Assembly: GCA_964632505.1 (NCBI GenBank)
Contig: CAZWCE010000007.1
Coordinates: 1 to 64,000, forward strand
Reading direction: 5' to 3'
DNA from: CAZWCE01 sp964632505
Lineage (GTDB): Bacteria > Planctomycetota > Planctomycetia > Pirellulales > Thermoguttaceae
Length of the DNA stretch: 64,000 nt
The stretch's first letter is position 1. Each line of letters opens with the position of its first letter. The notes beneath the pieces were generated by a model that did not search any database, had not been told where the DNA came from, and saw nothing but the letters and a program-made list of their open reading frames with translations. Shown here piece by piece: positions 16,431 through 25,398 of the stretch. The translations under genes and the position numbers were made by a program.

Positions 16431-18512
16431 TTAGACGAAATTCTCAGCGATTCCCAGTTCGACCAGCCCGCTGGCCTGCATCTGCGAACGCAAATGATGG
16501 AGATGCGGCTCCGACGTGGCGCGGACATTGCGCACGACGACGACCCCATCGACACCGAAACGCAGAAGGTCGTCGACTTGCTCCCCTTCCAGCTTGCCGT
16601 CGAGCTTTCCGGCATCGATCAAGACGAGGTCGAAATGTGCCGAAAGAGCTCGCATGCACGCCGAAGGATTGGCGTTCCAACTGCTCGTGAATGCCGTCCT
16701 CGATTCCGAAGGCAACAGCGGCAAGAGAGAGATCGACGATCGTCCGCAATGGAGAACCGCCTCGTCGAGCGAAGCGACTCCCTGGAGCACTTCTTCCCAA
16801 CCACATTCCGGGCTCTGTTGCAACAGTTCGGCTAACTGAGGATTCTCGAAATTCCCATCGACCAGGACGGTTCGAACACCTCGTCGGGCCATTTCACGTG
16901 CCGCGCAGAGCAGCAATGTCGTGCAACCATCGCCCGGCGAACACCCGGCAATCGCCATGATCTTATGGCCCTGGCTCAACTTCGTACTCAACCGGTCGGC
17001 CAGACGATGCATCTGTTCGCCGGCGATTTCTCCCAAACGAATACAGTGGCTCGGCCAGTACGCTTCCTCCGAGGCTATCCACTTTTCGCGGTATTCGCCG
17101 GCAGGCTGCGCGTCGCTATCCTCGTCGGCGAACTGACTCGCGGCTTCGTCTGCGACTTCCCCGGCCACCGCACTTTCCGACGGATCAGGTACGGGAGCCG
17201 AACTTTCGTCGACTTCGGAACGGATTTCATCGGACGGCGATTCGTTCTCCAACGGCTCTTCCGGCGAAGCGATCTCATCGATCCCGCTCTCGTCCGTCGC
17301 TTCCTCGACGTCGTCCGGCACCTGATCGCCGGAGTCGGTCTCTCGATCTTCGATCTTCTCGTCTTCCGGTTGATCGGTCACTGTCGCTTCGGGTTCGCAC
17401 GCCGAAGGGACCGTATCGGCCACCGCGTCCTCCGAATGTCGCTCCTCTTCGGCAACCGCCGCTTCCTCCACTTCGACGGACGACGTTCCGCGAGAGAGAC
17501 AAAAATCGCCAAACACGTCGCCGAGAACCTCTTCCCGCAAGCTTGCCGGTCCCTCATGCGGGATCCCATGCGGTTGATCGAGACGCATTTTCGTGTTCGA
17601 CGCGTTTCTGCTTTCGAAAGGCTCCTCTTGAATGGAACCACGAGGCGAATCTTCTTCAAGCGACGGCGTCTCGAGCAACGGATCTCTCCTCTGATGGGTC
17701 GGAGTCGAACGTTGCTTCCTCGGCATGTGGGAAGGCGATGCGTTATTGAAGGAATCGCAAAGTGTTCGTTCCGGCCCCGTCGTCGAGCCGTGTTTTCGCT
17801 GAAAGTGATCGGCGCCCTCGAAGGAACAACGAGGCTTCTTATGAATCACACACTTGGCTTTTTGCATGGCCTGCGCGATTTCCTCGTCGACTTCTTCCGG
17901 TTGTGGCGGAACCGGAAGATTCCGATCCCCCTCTCCGGCCGGTCCCGGATGGCGTGACGATTGCCCTTTCAGGGAACGGTATTCCTCGACCCTCGCCGAA
18001 CGCTTGGTTCGCCGATGAAGCGGATCTTCCTTCTCGTAATCCCCTTCTCGTTTCTCGAAGGCTCCCACGAGCGAATTCGTCGGCGACGGCATCCGACTGA
18101 AAAACGGCCCTTCCACGGTTTTGATCTTTCGAACCGATTCGTAGATCGATTCCGTTTTTTTCTCGATCTCCTCATCCATCTGAGGCATGCGCACCGTCTC
18201 TCGAGGCGCCGCCCCTTCATCCTCTTCGCGTCGCTCGCATTCCTTTTCGATTTGAAAAGAAGTCTGATACATTTGCGAACCTGAGGAAGGGGCATCTCCG
18301 GCCGAACGGCGTTCCCGACGAGAAAGGTGTCGCTCTTCTCGGTGGCACTCTTCCGTACCCGGCCGGTTCTGATTTCTACGATTCGGTTCCTTCCGTGGGC
18401 AATCACTCGGCGCATCCGGAGTCTCGGGGGAAACGGAGGACGAGGAGTCGGAAGAACCCCGATCTTTTTTTTGATTATACGCTTTGATGAAAGCGTGATC
18501 GTATAATGCCAT
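16431..18512 (-). CDS. CpsD/ParA-like protein lacking the Walker A lysine
   Basis: 693 residues in two parts. Residues 1-~480 are charged, disordered and rich in Glu, Ser, Pro and Arg. The last ~190 resemble the ATPase domain of bacterial tyrosine kinases/ParA: KIMAIAGCSPGDGCTTLL, RTVLVDGNF and DLVLIDAGKLDG. The P-loop reads GCSPGDGCTT (about 523-532), with Cys where the catalytic lysine of xxPGxGK(S/T)T should be, so ATP hydrolysis or autophosphorylation is doubtful. No tyrosine cluster ends the chain. It sits between a single-span protein and the ExeA-like ATPase, an arrangement reminiscent of PEP-CTERM/exopolysaccharide loci. Confidence 0.78.
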   Translation of the reverse strand: MALYDHAFIKAYNQKKDRGSSDSSSSVSPETPDAPSDCPRKEPNRRNQNRPGTEECHREERHLSRRERRSAGDAPSSGSQMYQTSFQIEKECERREEDEGAAPRETVRMPQMDEEIEKKTESIYESVRKIKTVEGPFFSRMPSPTNSLVGAFEKREGDYEKEDPLHRRTKRSARVEEYRSLKGQSSRHPGPAGEGDRNLPVPPQPEEVDEEIAQAMQKAKCVIHKKPRCSFEGADHFQRKHGSTTGPERTLCDSFNNASPSHMPRKQRSTPTHQRRDPLLETPSLEEDSPRGSIQEEPFESRNASNTKMRLDQPHGIPHEGPASLREEVLGDVFGDFCLSRGTSSVEVEEAAVAEEERHSEDAVADTVPSACEPEATVTDQPEDEKIEDRETDSGDQVPDDVEEATDESGIDEIASPEEPLENESPSDEIRSEVDESSAPVPDPSESAVAGEVADEAASQFADEDSDAQPAGEYREKWIASEEAYWPSHCIRLGEIAGEQMHRLADRLSTKLSQGHKIMAIAGCSPGDGCTTLLLCAAREMARRGVRTVLVDGNFENPQLAELLQQSPECGWEEVLQGVASLDEAVLHCGRSSISLLPLLPSESRTAFTSSWNANPSACMRALSAHFDLVLIDAGKLDGKLEGEQVDDLLRFGVDGVVVVRNVRATSEPHLHHLRSQMQASGLVELGIAENFV

Positions 18513-18625
18513 GAGTACACCAAACTCTTGTCAAGTTAGCGGGAAGCGTCTGAATATATCGGCGATTCTTTTGCCACTGCTTTGCGGAGGTCGGCTCCAA
18601 TTGAGATTTTTTTCACCGACGGGGG

Positions 18626-20401
18626 TCAGTAAGGGGATGTCGAGATGGGAGAGGGATCGACCGGAAACGGGTTATGGGGGGCGTTTTCGCGTTGCCCTCG
18701 GCTCGAATACCGATTCGTTTCCCTATTGGGATTCGGGTTCCAGTCTTCGTCGGCAGAATAATTCGGGAAGGATGTTTCCGGCACCTCCGAACGCAGCGAA
18801 CGGGGTTGACCGGCGAAATCGCTTTGGAGAGGCCCCCGCCCGTCACCCCGTTGAGAATCGATTCCCGAATCATAGGCCCCTTCGGGATATCCCTGGTAAT
18901 TGTCCAAAAAAGCATCGTCGGCGTCCCCGGCCACCTGAGCGGATCGCGGAGGTCCGTAAGGTACTCTCGAAGCCACCCGTGCCGGCCCGCGTTCCTGGTT
19001 GGAAGACAGTCCGCGGGAATCATGATTCATCCCGGATGTGTTCGGAGGGACGCCATCGTGGGAAGATCTCCGGGAAGGAGGCTCGTCTCTGGCGTGGGTG
19101 TGATAGCCGGCAAGCTCTCCTCCTTCTGAAGGATTCATATCTCCAAAACCGTAATAGCCGGTTTCGGGAACCGCCCCCCCAGCCTGACTCGCCTGCATAT
19201 TCCCCTGATCCCCCCAAGGATCCTCATTTTGAGGATGGTGTCCGGTATGTCCTTCGGTGTATGAAGTCGGATCGACTCGGTCGATGGAACCTCCCACGCT
19301 AGGAGTCTCACCGTAAGGGTAAGCATCATTCATCACAAGATTTTCTTCCCTTGATCGTTCGCCCCCCTCTTCCGGGGAGTGTGGCGAGGAATACGCATTT
19401 CCGTTTTCCGTGCGGGAATGGAGGGGATAGTGACCGCCGTAAAGCGAGGCGTGTTGGCTCATCATGTCTTGTTCGCGGCTTGACGGAGGCGACGAGGCAT
19501 CCAACTTCGCGGCATCTCGTGAATCGGCGGTCTCTCCACCCACGGCATTCGCCGATACTCGCGCCGCATGATCCTGCGAGTAAAGATTCGCGTACGGGTC
19601 CTCCACCGGAGTTTCGGGATACGAGGGAGATTGACCCGAGCGGCTGGAGGCGACTTCTTGTCGGTGCCCGTACTCTCCGGGAATATTTCGGTTTGGATAG
19701 GCATCCGCCATTGGACCGGATGCTGGTTGCTGGCGACTATATGCTTGATGGTAACGAGCCTCCGCATTTTCCCGCTCGGCCCAACCATCTTCAGCCGGGA
19801 TCGTGTCGGAAGCTTCTGTTGTTTGCCCCCATCCCAATGATTGCTCCATTGAGGAGGCCCCCTCGAACGATCGTTCGGAGAACCCGATTCCGGGAAAAGC
19901 TCCACCAGAAGCGGATTGCATCGAATTGCTTTCGCTCAACTCTTTTTGGCCGGAAATCGTTGAAGCGGTTGCTGCTTCGCTTGCAGAGAAGTCATTGTCA
20001 TTCGAACCGGTGTTCGTGCCGAATTGCTTCGGAAGCATGCCTATCGGACCTTGCGGCTCTCTTGCTCCTTCTTCTTCGAGCGATCCTTCACCTACCCGAT
20101 ACGAAACCAAAGGCGATCCACCGCCGTCGTCGGCAAGTTTTTTACCGGACGAACCGGTATAGTTGAAAACCGCAATGCCCAGAAGCACCACCGCTACCAC
20201 TGCAAAAGCCCCACCGACGATCAATTGGTATTGTCGTTCCATGGACTTCATTCCCCGCGTTTTTCGCGCCATTCTACGATGTTCGAAGCGTTCCCGGCTG
20301 CCGTCTAAATCAGGCATCCTGGCAATGATCATTGAAGGTTCGGCTTCTGAGTGTGAGTCGTTGTCGTATCTCGAATCCTGGACCTGCCATGAATCGTTCA
20401 T
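18626..20401 (-). CDS. Single-pass membrane protein with long low-complexity periplasmic region
   Basis: 591 residues. A cytoplasmic stretch of about 60 residues (charged, RRMARKTRGMKSMERQ) precedes one membrane span (LIVGGAFAVVAVVLLGIAVF). The remaining ~500 residues are Ser/Gly/Glu/Asn/Pro-rich without recognisable domain and should lie outside the membrane. Start chosen at ATG 20401 because GGAAGG lies upstream. It is the first gene of the set ending with the CpsD-like and ExeA-like proteins, so it may be a chain-length, anchoring or scaffold partner analogous to Wzz-type proteins; this is inference from position and topology only. Confidence 0.7.
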   Translation of the reverse strand: MNDSWQVQDSRYDNDSHSEAEPSMIIARMPDLDGSRERFEHRRMARKTRGMKSMERQYQLIVGGAFAVVAVVLLGIAVFNYTGSSGKKLADDGGGSPLVSYRVGEGSLEEEGAREPQGPIGMLPKQFGTNTGSNDNDFSASEAATASTISGQKELSESNSMQSASGGAFPGIGFSERSFEGASSMEQSLGWGQTTEASDTIPAEDGWAERENAEARYHQAYSRQQPASGPMADAYPNRNIPGEYGHRQEVASSRSGQSPSYPETPVEDPYANLYSQDHAARVSANAVGGETADSRDAAKLDASSPPSSREQDMMSQHASLYGGHYPLHSRTENGNAYSSPHSPEEGGERSREENLVMNDAYPYGETPSVGGSIDRVDPTSYTEGHTGHHPQNEDPWGDQGNMQASQAGGAVPETGYYGFGDMNPSEGGELAGYHTHARDEPPSRRSSHDGVPPNTSGMNHDSRGLSSNQERGPARVASRVPYGPPRSAQVAGDADDAFLDNYQGYPEGAYDSGIDSQRGDGRGPLQSDFAGQPRSLRSEVPETSFPNYSADEDWNPNPNRETNRYSSRGQRENAPHNPFPVDPSPISTSPY

Positions 20402-21052
20402 CTTTTTTCCTTCCGAAAACCATATCACCGGTTTGGATGATCCAAAAATTTTGAAAGGCCTCAGCATCCTTCGCGAAGATGCCCCGAGCGGACGATGTAC
20501 GGCGATTTGGATCCTCCGGAATCAGAGAAATCCTCCCCCTATTTTGACGCCGCCGTCTCCTTTCGAAAAATAAGCAGTTGTCATTCAATATCGACGGCTT
20601 GTTATAAGGATCTTGAGGTTTGGTCCGGTTTTCCCGAGAAAACCGGCTTTGACGGATGTGAGGGTTGCTCAAAATAGAAAGCGATCGTCCGATTTAGAAT
20701 CTTTCGCGCCCCAAGACCCGGGGGGCCTGATTGTCGTTTTGCATTCCTGGTACTATAGTAGGAAATGACATTCCCTCGAATGGAGCAAGAAAACCCCTTT
20801 TGTAGGTGGCCCATCCCCCACCTGACTGCAAAATGTAATGCCCATTAAAGCAATTTAATCCTGTAGGTATTGACAATATATCTAATGGATGATATGAAAT
20901 GGATAATTACTTTGCAGAAGATCGTCCCTCTCGGAGAGACCATTCCTTCGGTCCCCGGGTTCTCGAAATCGGATGGAGAGCACACTGGACCAGACCATTG
21001 AATACGCTCCCATCACCAATCATGAAGGTTTCATTTTTGAAAGGAGATAGAG
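20402..21052. other. Intergenic region between the ExeA set and peroxiredoxin
   Basis: 650 bases. It holds the peroxiredoxin promoter (20870-20898) and two GC-rich hairpins: GCCCC/GGGGC near 20712-20731 and AGGTGG/CCACCT near 20804-20823. No supported gene. Confidence 0.45.
20870..20898 (+). promoter_or_regulatory. Sigma70-like promoter of the peroxiredoxin gene
   Basis: Perfect TTGACA (20870-20875), a 17-nt spacer and TATGAA (20893-20898). The start would be near 20905, giving a leader of about 150 nt. No OxyR-type site was recognised. Confidence 0.6.
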
Positions 21053-21643
21053 ATGAGTGTTTTAGTAACGAAAGACGCCCCTGACTTCAAAGCGCAGGCC
21101 GTTTCTCCCAAGGGAACATTCCAAGAGATTTCGCTTTCGGATTACCGCGGGAAGTACGTGCTGCTTTTCTTTTACCCCCTCGATTTCACTTTTGTCTGCC
21201 CGACGGAAATCATCGCGTTTTCGGAGGCCTCCGATCAGTTCGAGGAATTGGGAGTGCAGATTCTCGGATGTTCGGTCGATAGTCATTTTTCCCACTTCGC
21301 GTGGAGAAACACCCCTCGGAGCGAGGGCGGCATCGGCGAAATCAACTACCCGTTGATCTCGGATTTGAACAAGAAAATCTCCGAGGCGTATGATGTCCTC
21401 GTCCCCGACGGCATTGCGATCCGCGGCCTTTTTCTGATCGACCGCGATGGAGTCGTCCGCCACCAAGTCGTCAACGACGCTCCCCTGGGAAGAAGCGTCG
21501 ACGAAGCGCTTCGCATGGTGAAAGCCCTGCAGTACTTTGAGAAAAACGGGGAGGTCTGCCCCGCCAATTGGCAGGAAGGTCAAGCAACAATCCAGCCCGA
21601 TCCGGAAGGAAGCAAAAACTTCTTTTCGTCGGAATACAAATAG
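21053..21643 (+). CDS. Typical 2-Cys peroxiredoxin (AhpC/Prx1)
   Basis: 196 residues. The peroxidatic cysteine is in FYPLDFTFVCPTE and the resolving cysteine in GEVCPANW; the arginine of the active site is in the VPDGIAIRGLF region. It reduces hydrogen peroxide and organic peroxides, recycled by thioredoxin or AhpF. The C-terminal tail (FFSSEYK) is of Prx1 type, where a YF-type motif makes the enzyme prone to overoxidation. ATG 21053 follows a GGAGAT ribosome site, and the gene has its own promoter and terminator. Confidence 0.95.
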   Translation: MSVLVTKDAPDFKAQAVSPKGTFQEISLSDYRGKYVLLFFYPLDFTFVCPTEIIAFSEASDQFEELGVQILGCSVDSHFSHFAWRNTPRSEGGIGEINYPLISDLNKKISEAYDVLVPDGIAIRGLFLIDRDGVVRHQVVNDAPLGRSVDEALRMVKALQYFEKNGEVCPANWQEGQATIQPDPEGSKNFFSSEYK

Positions 21644-21688
21644 ACCTCCCTGTCGCGCATCGACGCATGGCGATCGAACCGCCTCTCG

Positions 21689-21725
21689 GCCGGACTTCCT
21701 CTCCAGTGAGGATCCGGCTTTTCTT
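21689..21725 (+). terminator. Rho-independent terminator of the peroxiredoxin gene
   Basis: GCCGGA (21689-21694) pairs with TCCGGC (21713-21718), with an inner CCTC/GAGG stem, followed by TTTTCTT. Confidence 0.65.
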
Positions 21726-21903
21726 ATTGCCATTCGAGGAATCGTCATGTTCCTTAAAATCGTGAACTCTTATCATGGAAGGCAAAACCAAAAAAAACGA
21801 CAGAATCACCGAAAAGAAATAACTTCCCCGTATAAAAATCTTTTTTCAAACGGAAAAAACCCACTATCCTTCCGATAGACAGTTTAGGAAATATAGAAAA
21901 GAA

Positions 21904-21925
21904 GAGCTTCTCGGCGAAGCTTTTT
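21904..21925 (+). terminator. Terminator-like hairpin in the glgB leader
   Basis: AGCTTC (21905-21910), a 5-nt loop and GAAGCT (21916-21921) run into a T tract, 140 bases before glgB. It may attenuate glgB or end an upstream transcript. The rest of 21726-22064 shows no gene. Confidence 0.45.
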
Positions 21926-22064
21926 CCTTTCAGAGTCGAAGGAGAATACGTCGGCCCCTCTGAAGGTTGCCGAACCGGCGAACCCGAAGATCTCGCCCCC
22001 TTCGCAAGATTGTATTTTCGGAACCAATCTATCAAATCACATGCATGCATAAGGAGATAAGTGG

Positions 22065-24290
22065 GTGCAGACGAATTTGCAACTGGAAGATGTCTGGCAA
22101 CTGGTGGAAGGAAGACACGAGAATCCGTTTCAACTCCTGGGTCCCCATCAAGTCGACGAGCAAGGACGCGAGTTGACGAGTGTTCGGGCCTATCTGCCCC
22201 ATATTCAGCAGGCACGGGTGATCGATCCGGGCGGAGGACCGAGCATTTCGATGCGCCGGATCCACCCGTCGGGGCTATTCGAGGCGATCTGCCCGCTGAA
22301 GCCCGAGAAGACCGAGGCCGGGGATTCCCGTTACCGTTACTTAATTGAAACCTCCGAAGAAAGTGGAAAGACGGATACGATGCACGATCCCTACTCCTTT
22401 CCCCCGATGTTGAGCGACTACGACTTTCATCTGCTCAATGAAGGCACCCACTGGCGGAGTTACGAGAAGCTCGGCGCCCATGTCCGCACGATCGACGGCG
22501 TCACCGGCGTGAACTTCGCCGTCTGGGCTCCCAATGCGACCAGCGTGAGCGTCGTCGGTGATTTCAATCACTGGGACGGGCGTCGCCATCCCATGCAGAA
22601 GCATATTCCCTCGGGTTTCTGGGAGCTGTTCATCCCGGAATTGGAAGAGGGGGCGATCTACAAGTACCAAATCCGAAGCGGCGATCATGTCTTCGAGAAG
22701 GCCGACCCTTACGGTTTCTACGCCGAAGTCCCTCCCTGCACCGCCTCGAAAGTCGCCAATCTCGATCGTTATCAGTGGAACGACCGGAATTGGCTCGAGA
22801 AACGCAAGGAAACGAATTGGCTCGATGAACCCATTTCGGTTTATGAAGTCCACCTGGGAAGTTGGCGACGTTCTCCCGAGGAACCCTGGCGTTGGCTCTC
22901 CTACAGGGAGATCGCCCAGGAACTGGTCGATTACGTCAAGAAGATGGGCTTCACCCACATCGAGCTCATGCCGGTGGCGGAACATCCTCTTTCGGCCAGT
23001 TGGGGCTATCAGATCGTCGGCTACTACTCGTTGACCTCGCGGTACGGGACCCCCGAAGATTTTATGTATCTGGTCGATCTATGTCATCAGAACGACATCG
23101 GGGTGCTCATCGACTGGGTTCCCGCCCACTTCCCGAAAGATGGGCACGGGCTGTCCCGTTTCGACGGCACCGCCCTCTACGAACATGCCGATCCCCGACA
23201 GGGGGAACATCGCGACTGGGGAACGCATATCTTCAATTACGGTAGACACGAAGTGAGAAACTTCCTCATTTCGAACGCTCTTTTCTGGCTCGACAAATAC
23301 CACATCGACGGTTTGCGGGTTGATGCGGTCGCCTCGATGCTCTACCTCGATTACAGCCGGGAAGACGACGACTGGGTCCCGAACGAGTACGGAGGTCGCG
23401 AGAACATCGCCGCGATCGATTTCATCAAACAGTTCAACGAACAGACGCATATTCAGCACCCCGGAACGCTGACCATCGCCGAGGAGTCGACCGCATGGGG
23501 CGCCGTTTCGCGCCCGACTTACGTCGGCGGACTCGGGTTCAGTCTCAAATGGAACATGGGGTGGATGAACGATACCCTCCGGTACATGCATCACGAGCCG
23601 GTGCATCGAAAGTACCATCACGATGAACTGACCTTCAGCCTGATCTACGCTTTCCACGAAAACTTCGCCCTACCGCTTTCCCACGACGAAGTGGTCCACG
23701 GCAAGGGATCGCTCCTGGACCAGATGCCGGGCGACCTCTGGCAGCGATTCGCGAACCTCCGGTTGCTTTACAGTTACATGTGGACGCATCCCGGCAAGAA
23801 GCTGTTGTTCATGGGCGGAGAATTCGGTCAGTGGAACGAATGGAACTTCGACGAGAGCCTCATGTGGCATCTGCTCGAGTGGGAATCGCACCAGGGAGTA
23901 CAACGGTGCCTGGCCGATTTGAATCGGGTCTACGTCCAAGAGCCGGCACTGCACCAAAAGGATTTCCACCACGAAGGCTTCGAATGGATCGATTGTCACA
24001 ACTGGGAGGAGAGTTCCTTCGCCTATCTCCGCAAGGCCAAGGATCCGAACGACTTTCTCCTGATCATGCTCAATTTCACGCCGGTGGTGCGAGAGCAGCG
24101 CATCGGGGTTCCGGAATTGTGCTGGTACGAGGAGATCTTCAACAGCGATTCTTCCTTCTACGGCGGCGGGAACATCGGCAACGGCCCGGGCATCATGGCC
24201 GAGGACCGGGAGTCGCACTGGCGGCCGGCTTCACTGCTCGCGAAGCTCCCTCCGTTGGGCGTGACGATCCTCAAACCCAGACGCTCCTGA
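22065..24290 (+). CDS. glgB: 1,4-alpha-glucan branching enzyme
   Basis: 741 residues, the usual length of two-module bacterial GlgB. It makes alpha-1,6 branches in glycogen. An N-terminal module (PFQLLGPHQVD) is followed by CBM48 (GVNFAVWAPNATSVSVVGDFNHW) and the GH13 barrel. Catalytic features: nucleophile Asp420 in GLRVDAVASMLYLDYSR, acid/base Glu473 in TIAEESTAWG, and the third aspartate in LPLSHDEVVHGKGSL. The GTG start at 22065 has AAGGAG 8 nt upstream. No other glycogen gene is adjacent; a leader hairpin lies upstream and a strong terminator downstream. Confidence 0.97.
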   Translation: MQTNLQLEDVWQLVEGRHENPFQLLGPHQVDEQGRELTSVRAYLPHIQQARVIDPGGGPSISMRRIHPSGLFEAICPLKPEKTEAGDSRYRYLIETSEESGKTDTMHDPYSFPPMLSDYDFHLLNEGTHWRSYEKLGAHVRTIDGVTGVNFAVWAPNATSVSVVGDFNHWDGRRHPMQKHIPSGFWELFIPELEEGAIYKYQIRSGDHVFEKADPYGFYAEVPPCTASKVANLDRYQWNDRNWLEKRKETNWLDEPISVYEVHLGSWRRSPEEPWRWLSYREIAQELVDYVKKMGFTHIELMPVAEHPLSASWGYQIVGYYSLTSRYGTPEDFMYLVDLCHQNDIGVLIDWVPAHFPKDGHGLSRFDGTALYEHADPRQGEHRDWGTHIFNYGRHEVRNFLISNALFWLDKYHIDGLRVDAVASMLYLDYSREDDDWVPNEYGGRENIAAIDFIKQFNEQTHIQHPGTLTIAEESTAWGAVSRPTYVGGLGFSLKWNMGWMNDTLRYMHHEPVHRKYHHDELTFSLIYAFHENFALPLSHDEVVHGKGSLLDQMPGDLWQRFANLRLLYSYMWTHPGKKLLFMGGEFGQWNEWNFDESLMWHLLEWESHQGVQRCLADLNRVYVQEPALHQKDFHHEGFEWIDCHNWEESSFAYLRKAKDPNDFLLIMLNFTPVVREQRIGVPELCWYEEIFNSDSSFYGGGNIGNGPGIMAEDRESHWRPASLLAKLPPLGVTILKPRRS

Positions 24291-24310
24291 GCCATCCTCA
24301 GAATAATGAG

Positions 24311-24349
24311 AAAATCCCCGTCGGAGTTCGCTTCGCCGGGGATTTTTTT
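24311..24349 (+). terminator. Rho-independent terminator after glgB, possibly bidirectional
   Basis: A stem of about 9 bp (24312-24320 with 24337-24345) centred on ATCCCCG/CGGGGAT, followed by a T tract on the plus strand. It lies between the convergent glgB and BI-1 genes; a shorter T run exists on the other strand. Confidence 0.75.
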
Positions 24350-24372
24350 GGGCCGAGGCGGTGAAACCTCCG

Positions 24373-25086
24373 TCATTCCCGAGAAAGGAAGAGCTGAAGA
24401 ATGTACCAGAACAACAGCGCGATTGCCGCGAACAAGGCGAGCGACGCCGCCACGTGCTGATCGAGACGGTAATGGTGCAGCACGTTCGAGGTGTAATACA
24501 AAATGTAACCGCAAGCCAGCGCGATCATCGCATAGATAAAAATGGCTCCCAGGGCGAACTGGAACACGATCGAAACGACGATGAGCCCAAAAGCGGCGAT
24601 GCCAGCGAAAAAGAGGATCGAACGCAGAAAGGAAAAATCCTTCTTGGTGATGAACACCACTCCGGTCAGGGCGGCGAACAGGGCCACCGTGGAGATGGCG
24701 GCCGCGGGAATCGCATGGGGAGCGACTCTTTCGGCAATGTAGAGAAGCGGAACGAAGATGATCGCCTCGGCGACAACGTAAAGCCCCAGCCCGGCATACT
24801 GCATTCCGGGACTGACCGCCGATTGCGCCCAGGAATTCGCAATCCAACTGACCACCATGAACGCCCCCAGCACGATCAACCAGGAATACTGTCCGCTGAT
24901 CATACTTTCCACGAGCTTGGGGGTCATCGGCAAGTGAAGCAGGATCGCCTCCAGCCCCACGAAGGCGAGAATCGCCCCGACCAGGTGGAGGTAGGTCCGC
25001 GTGATGAACGCCGATCTCGCGTCTTCGGAAGCCTGAGCGGCGATCATGTCGGCGGGAGCTTCATAAGGATTCGCAGAATAGGGCAT
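24373..25086 (-). CDS. Bax inhibitor-1/YccA-family membrane protein
   Basis: 237 residues with about seven membrane segments. The family pattern is visible: a short cytoplasmic N-terminus (MPYSANPYEAPADMIAAQ), RSAFITRTYLHLVGAILAF, and the late segment YILYYTSNVLHHYRLDQHVAASLALF with acidic/His residues typical of BI-1 pH-sensing channels. The role in bacteria is unclear (calcium leak, membrane quality control). Start chosen at ATG 25086 because GGAAGGAAA precedes it; the longer frame to 25191 has no ribosome site. It has its own promoter-like sequence. Confidence 0.88.
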   Translation of the reverse strand: MPYSANPYEAPADMIAAQASEDARSAFITRTYLHLVGAILAFVGLEAILLHLPMTPKLVESMISGQYSWLIVLGAFMVVSWIANSWAQSAVSPGMQYAGLGLYVVAEAIIFVPLLYIAERVAPHAIPAAAISTVALFAALTGVVFITKKDFSFLRSILFFAGIAAFGLIVVSIVFQFALGAIFIYAMIALACGYILYYTSNVLHHYRLDQHVAASLALFAAIALLFWYILQLFLSRE

Positions 25087-25199
25087 CGGGTTTCCTTCCG
25101 TTCTTAGTGAGAGATTCAGTTTGAGAAAAGGGATATCGGATTGGGAATCATGAACGCCGTCGAACCCCTTCGAGAAGAGCCGCAACGACATCCTGCAAA

Positions 25200-25228
25200 A
25201 TTATACTCGATCTAATTCTTGATCTACA
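25200..25228 (-). promoter_or_regulatory. Possible promoter of the BI-1 gene
   Basis: Perfect TATAAT on the minus strand (25205-25200), about 115 bases upstream of the start codon. The -35 is weak (TTG-containing, 17-18 nt away). Confidence 0.4.
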
Positions 25229-25304
25229 AGCAAAATTCCGTCGTCCATACATTTTTCCCAAAAAAAATCTTCCCGTTGGATAAGCCGCATCCGAAAAAAG
25301 AGCG

Positions 25305-25341
25305 AAAAAAAGGCCACACGAAACTCGGTTTCACGTGGCCT
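25305..25341 (-). terminator. Rho-independent terminator of dapA
   Basis: AGGCCAC (25311-25317) pairs with GTGGCCT, with an inner GAAAC/GTTTC stem. On the minus strand it runs into a T tract. It lies about 60 bases downstream of the dapA stop. Confidence 0.75.
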
Positions 25342-25398
25342 CCTTTGGATCGAAGCATTATCGCGGCGATTGTCGAATGCCCACGACCAATGAACCCA

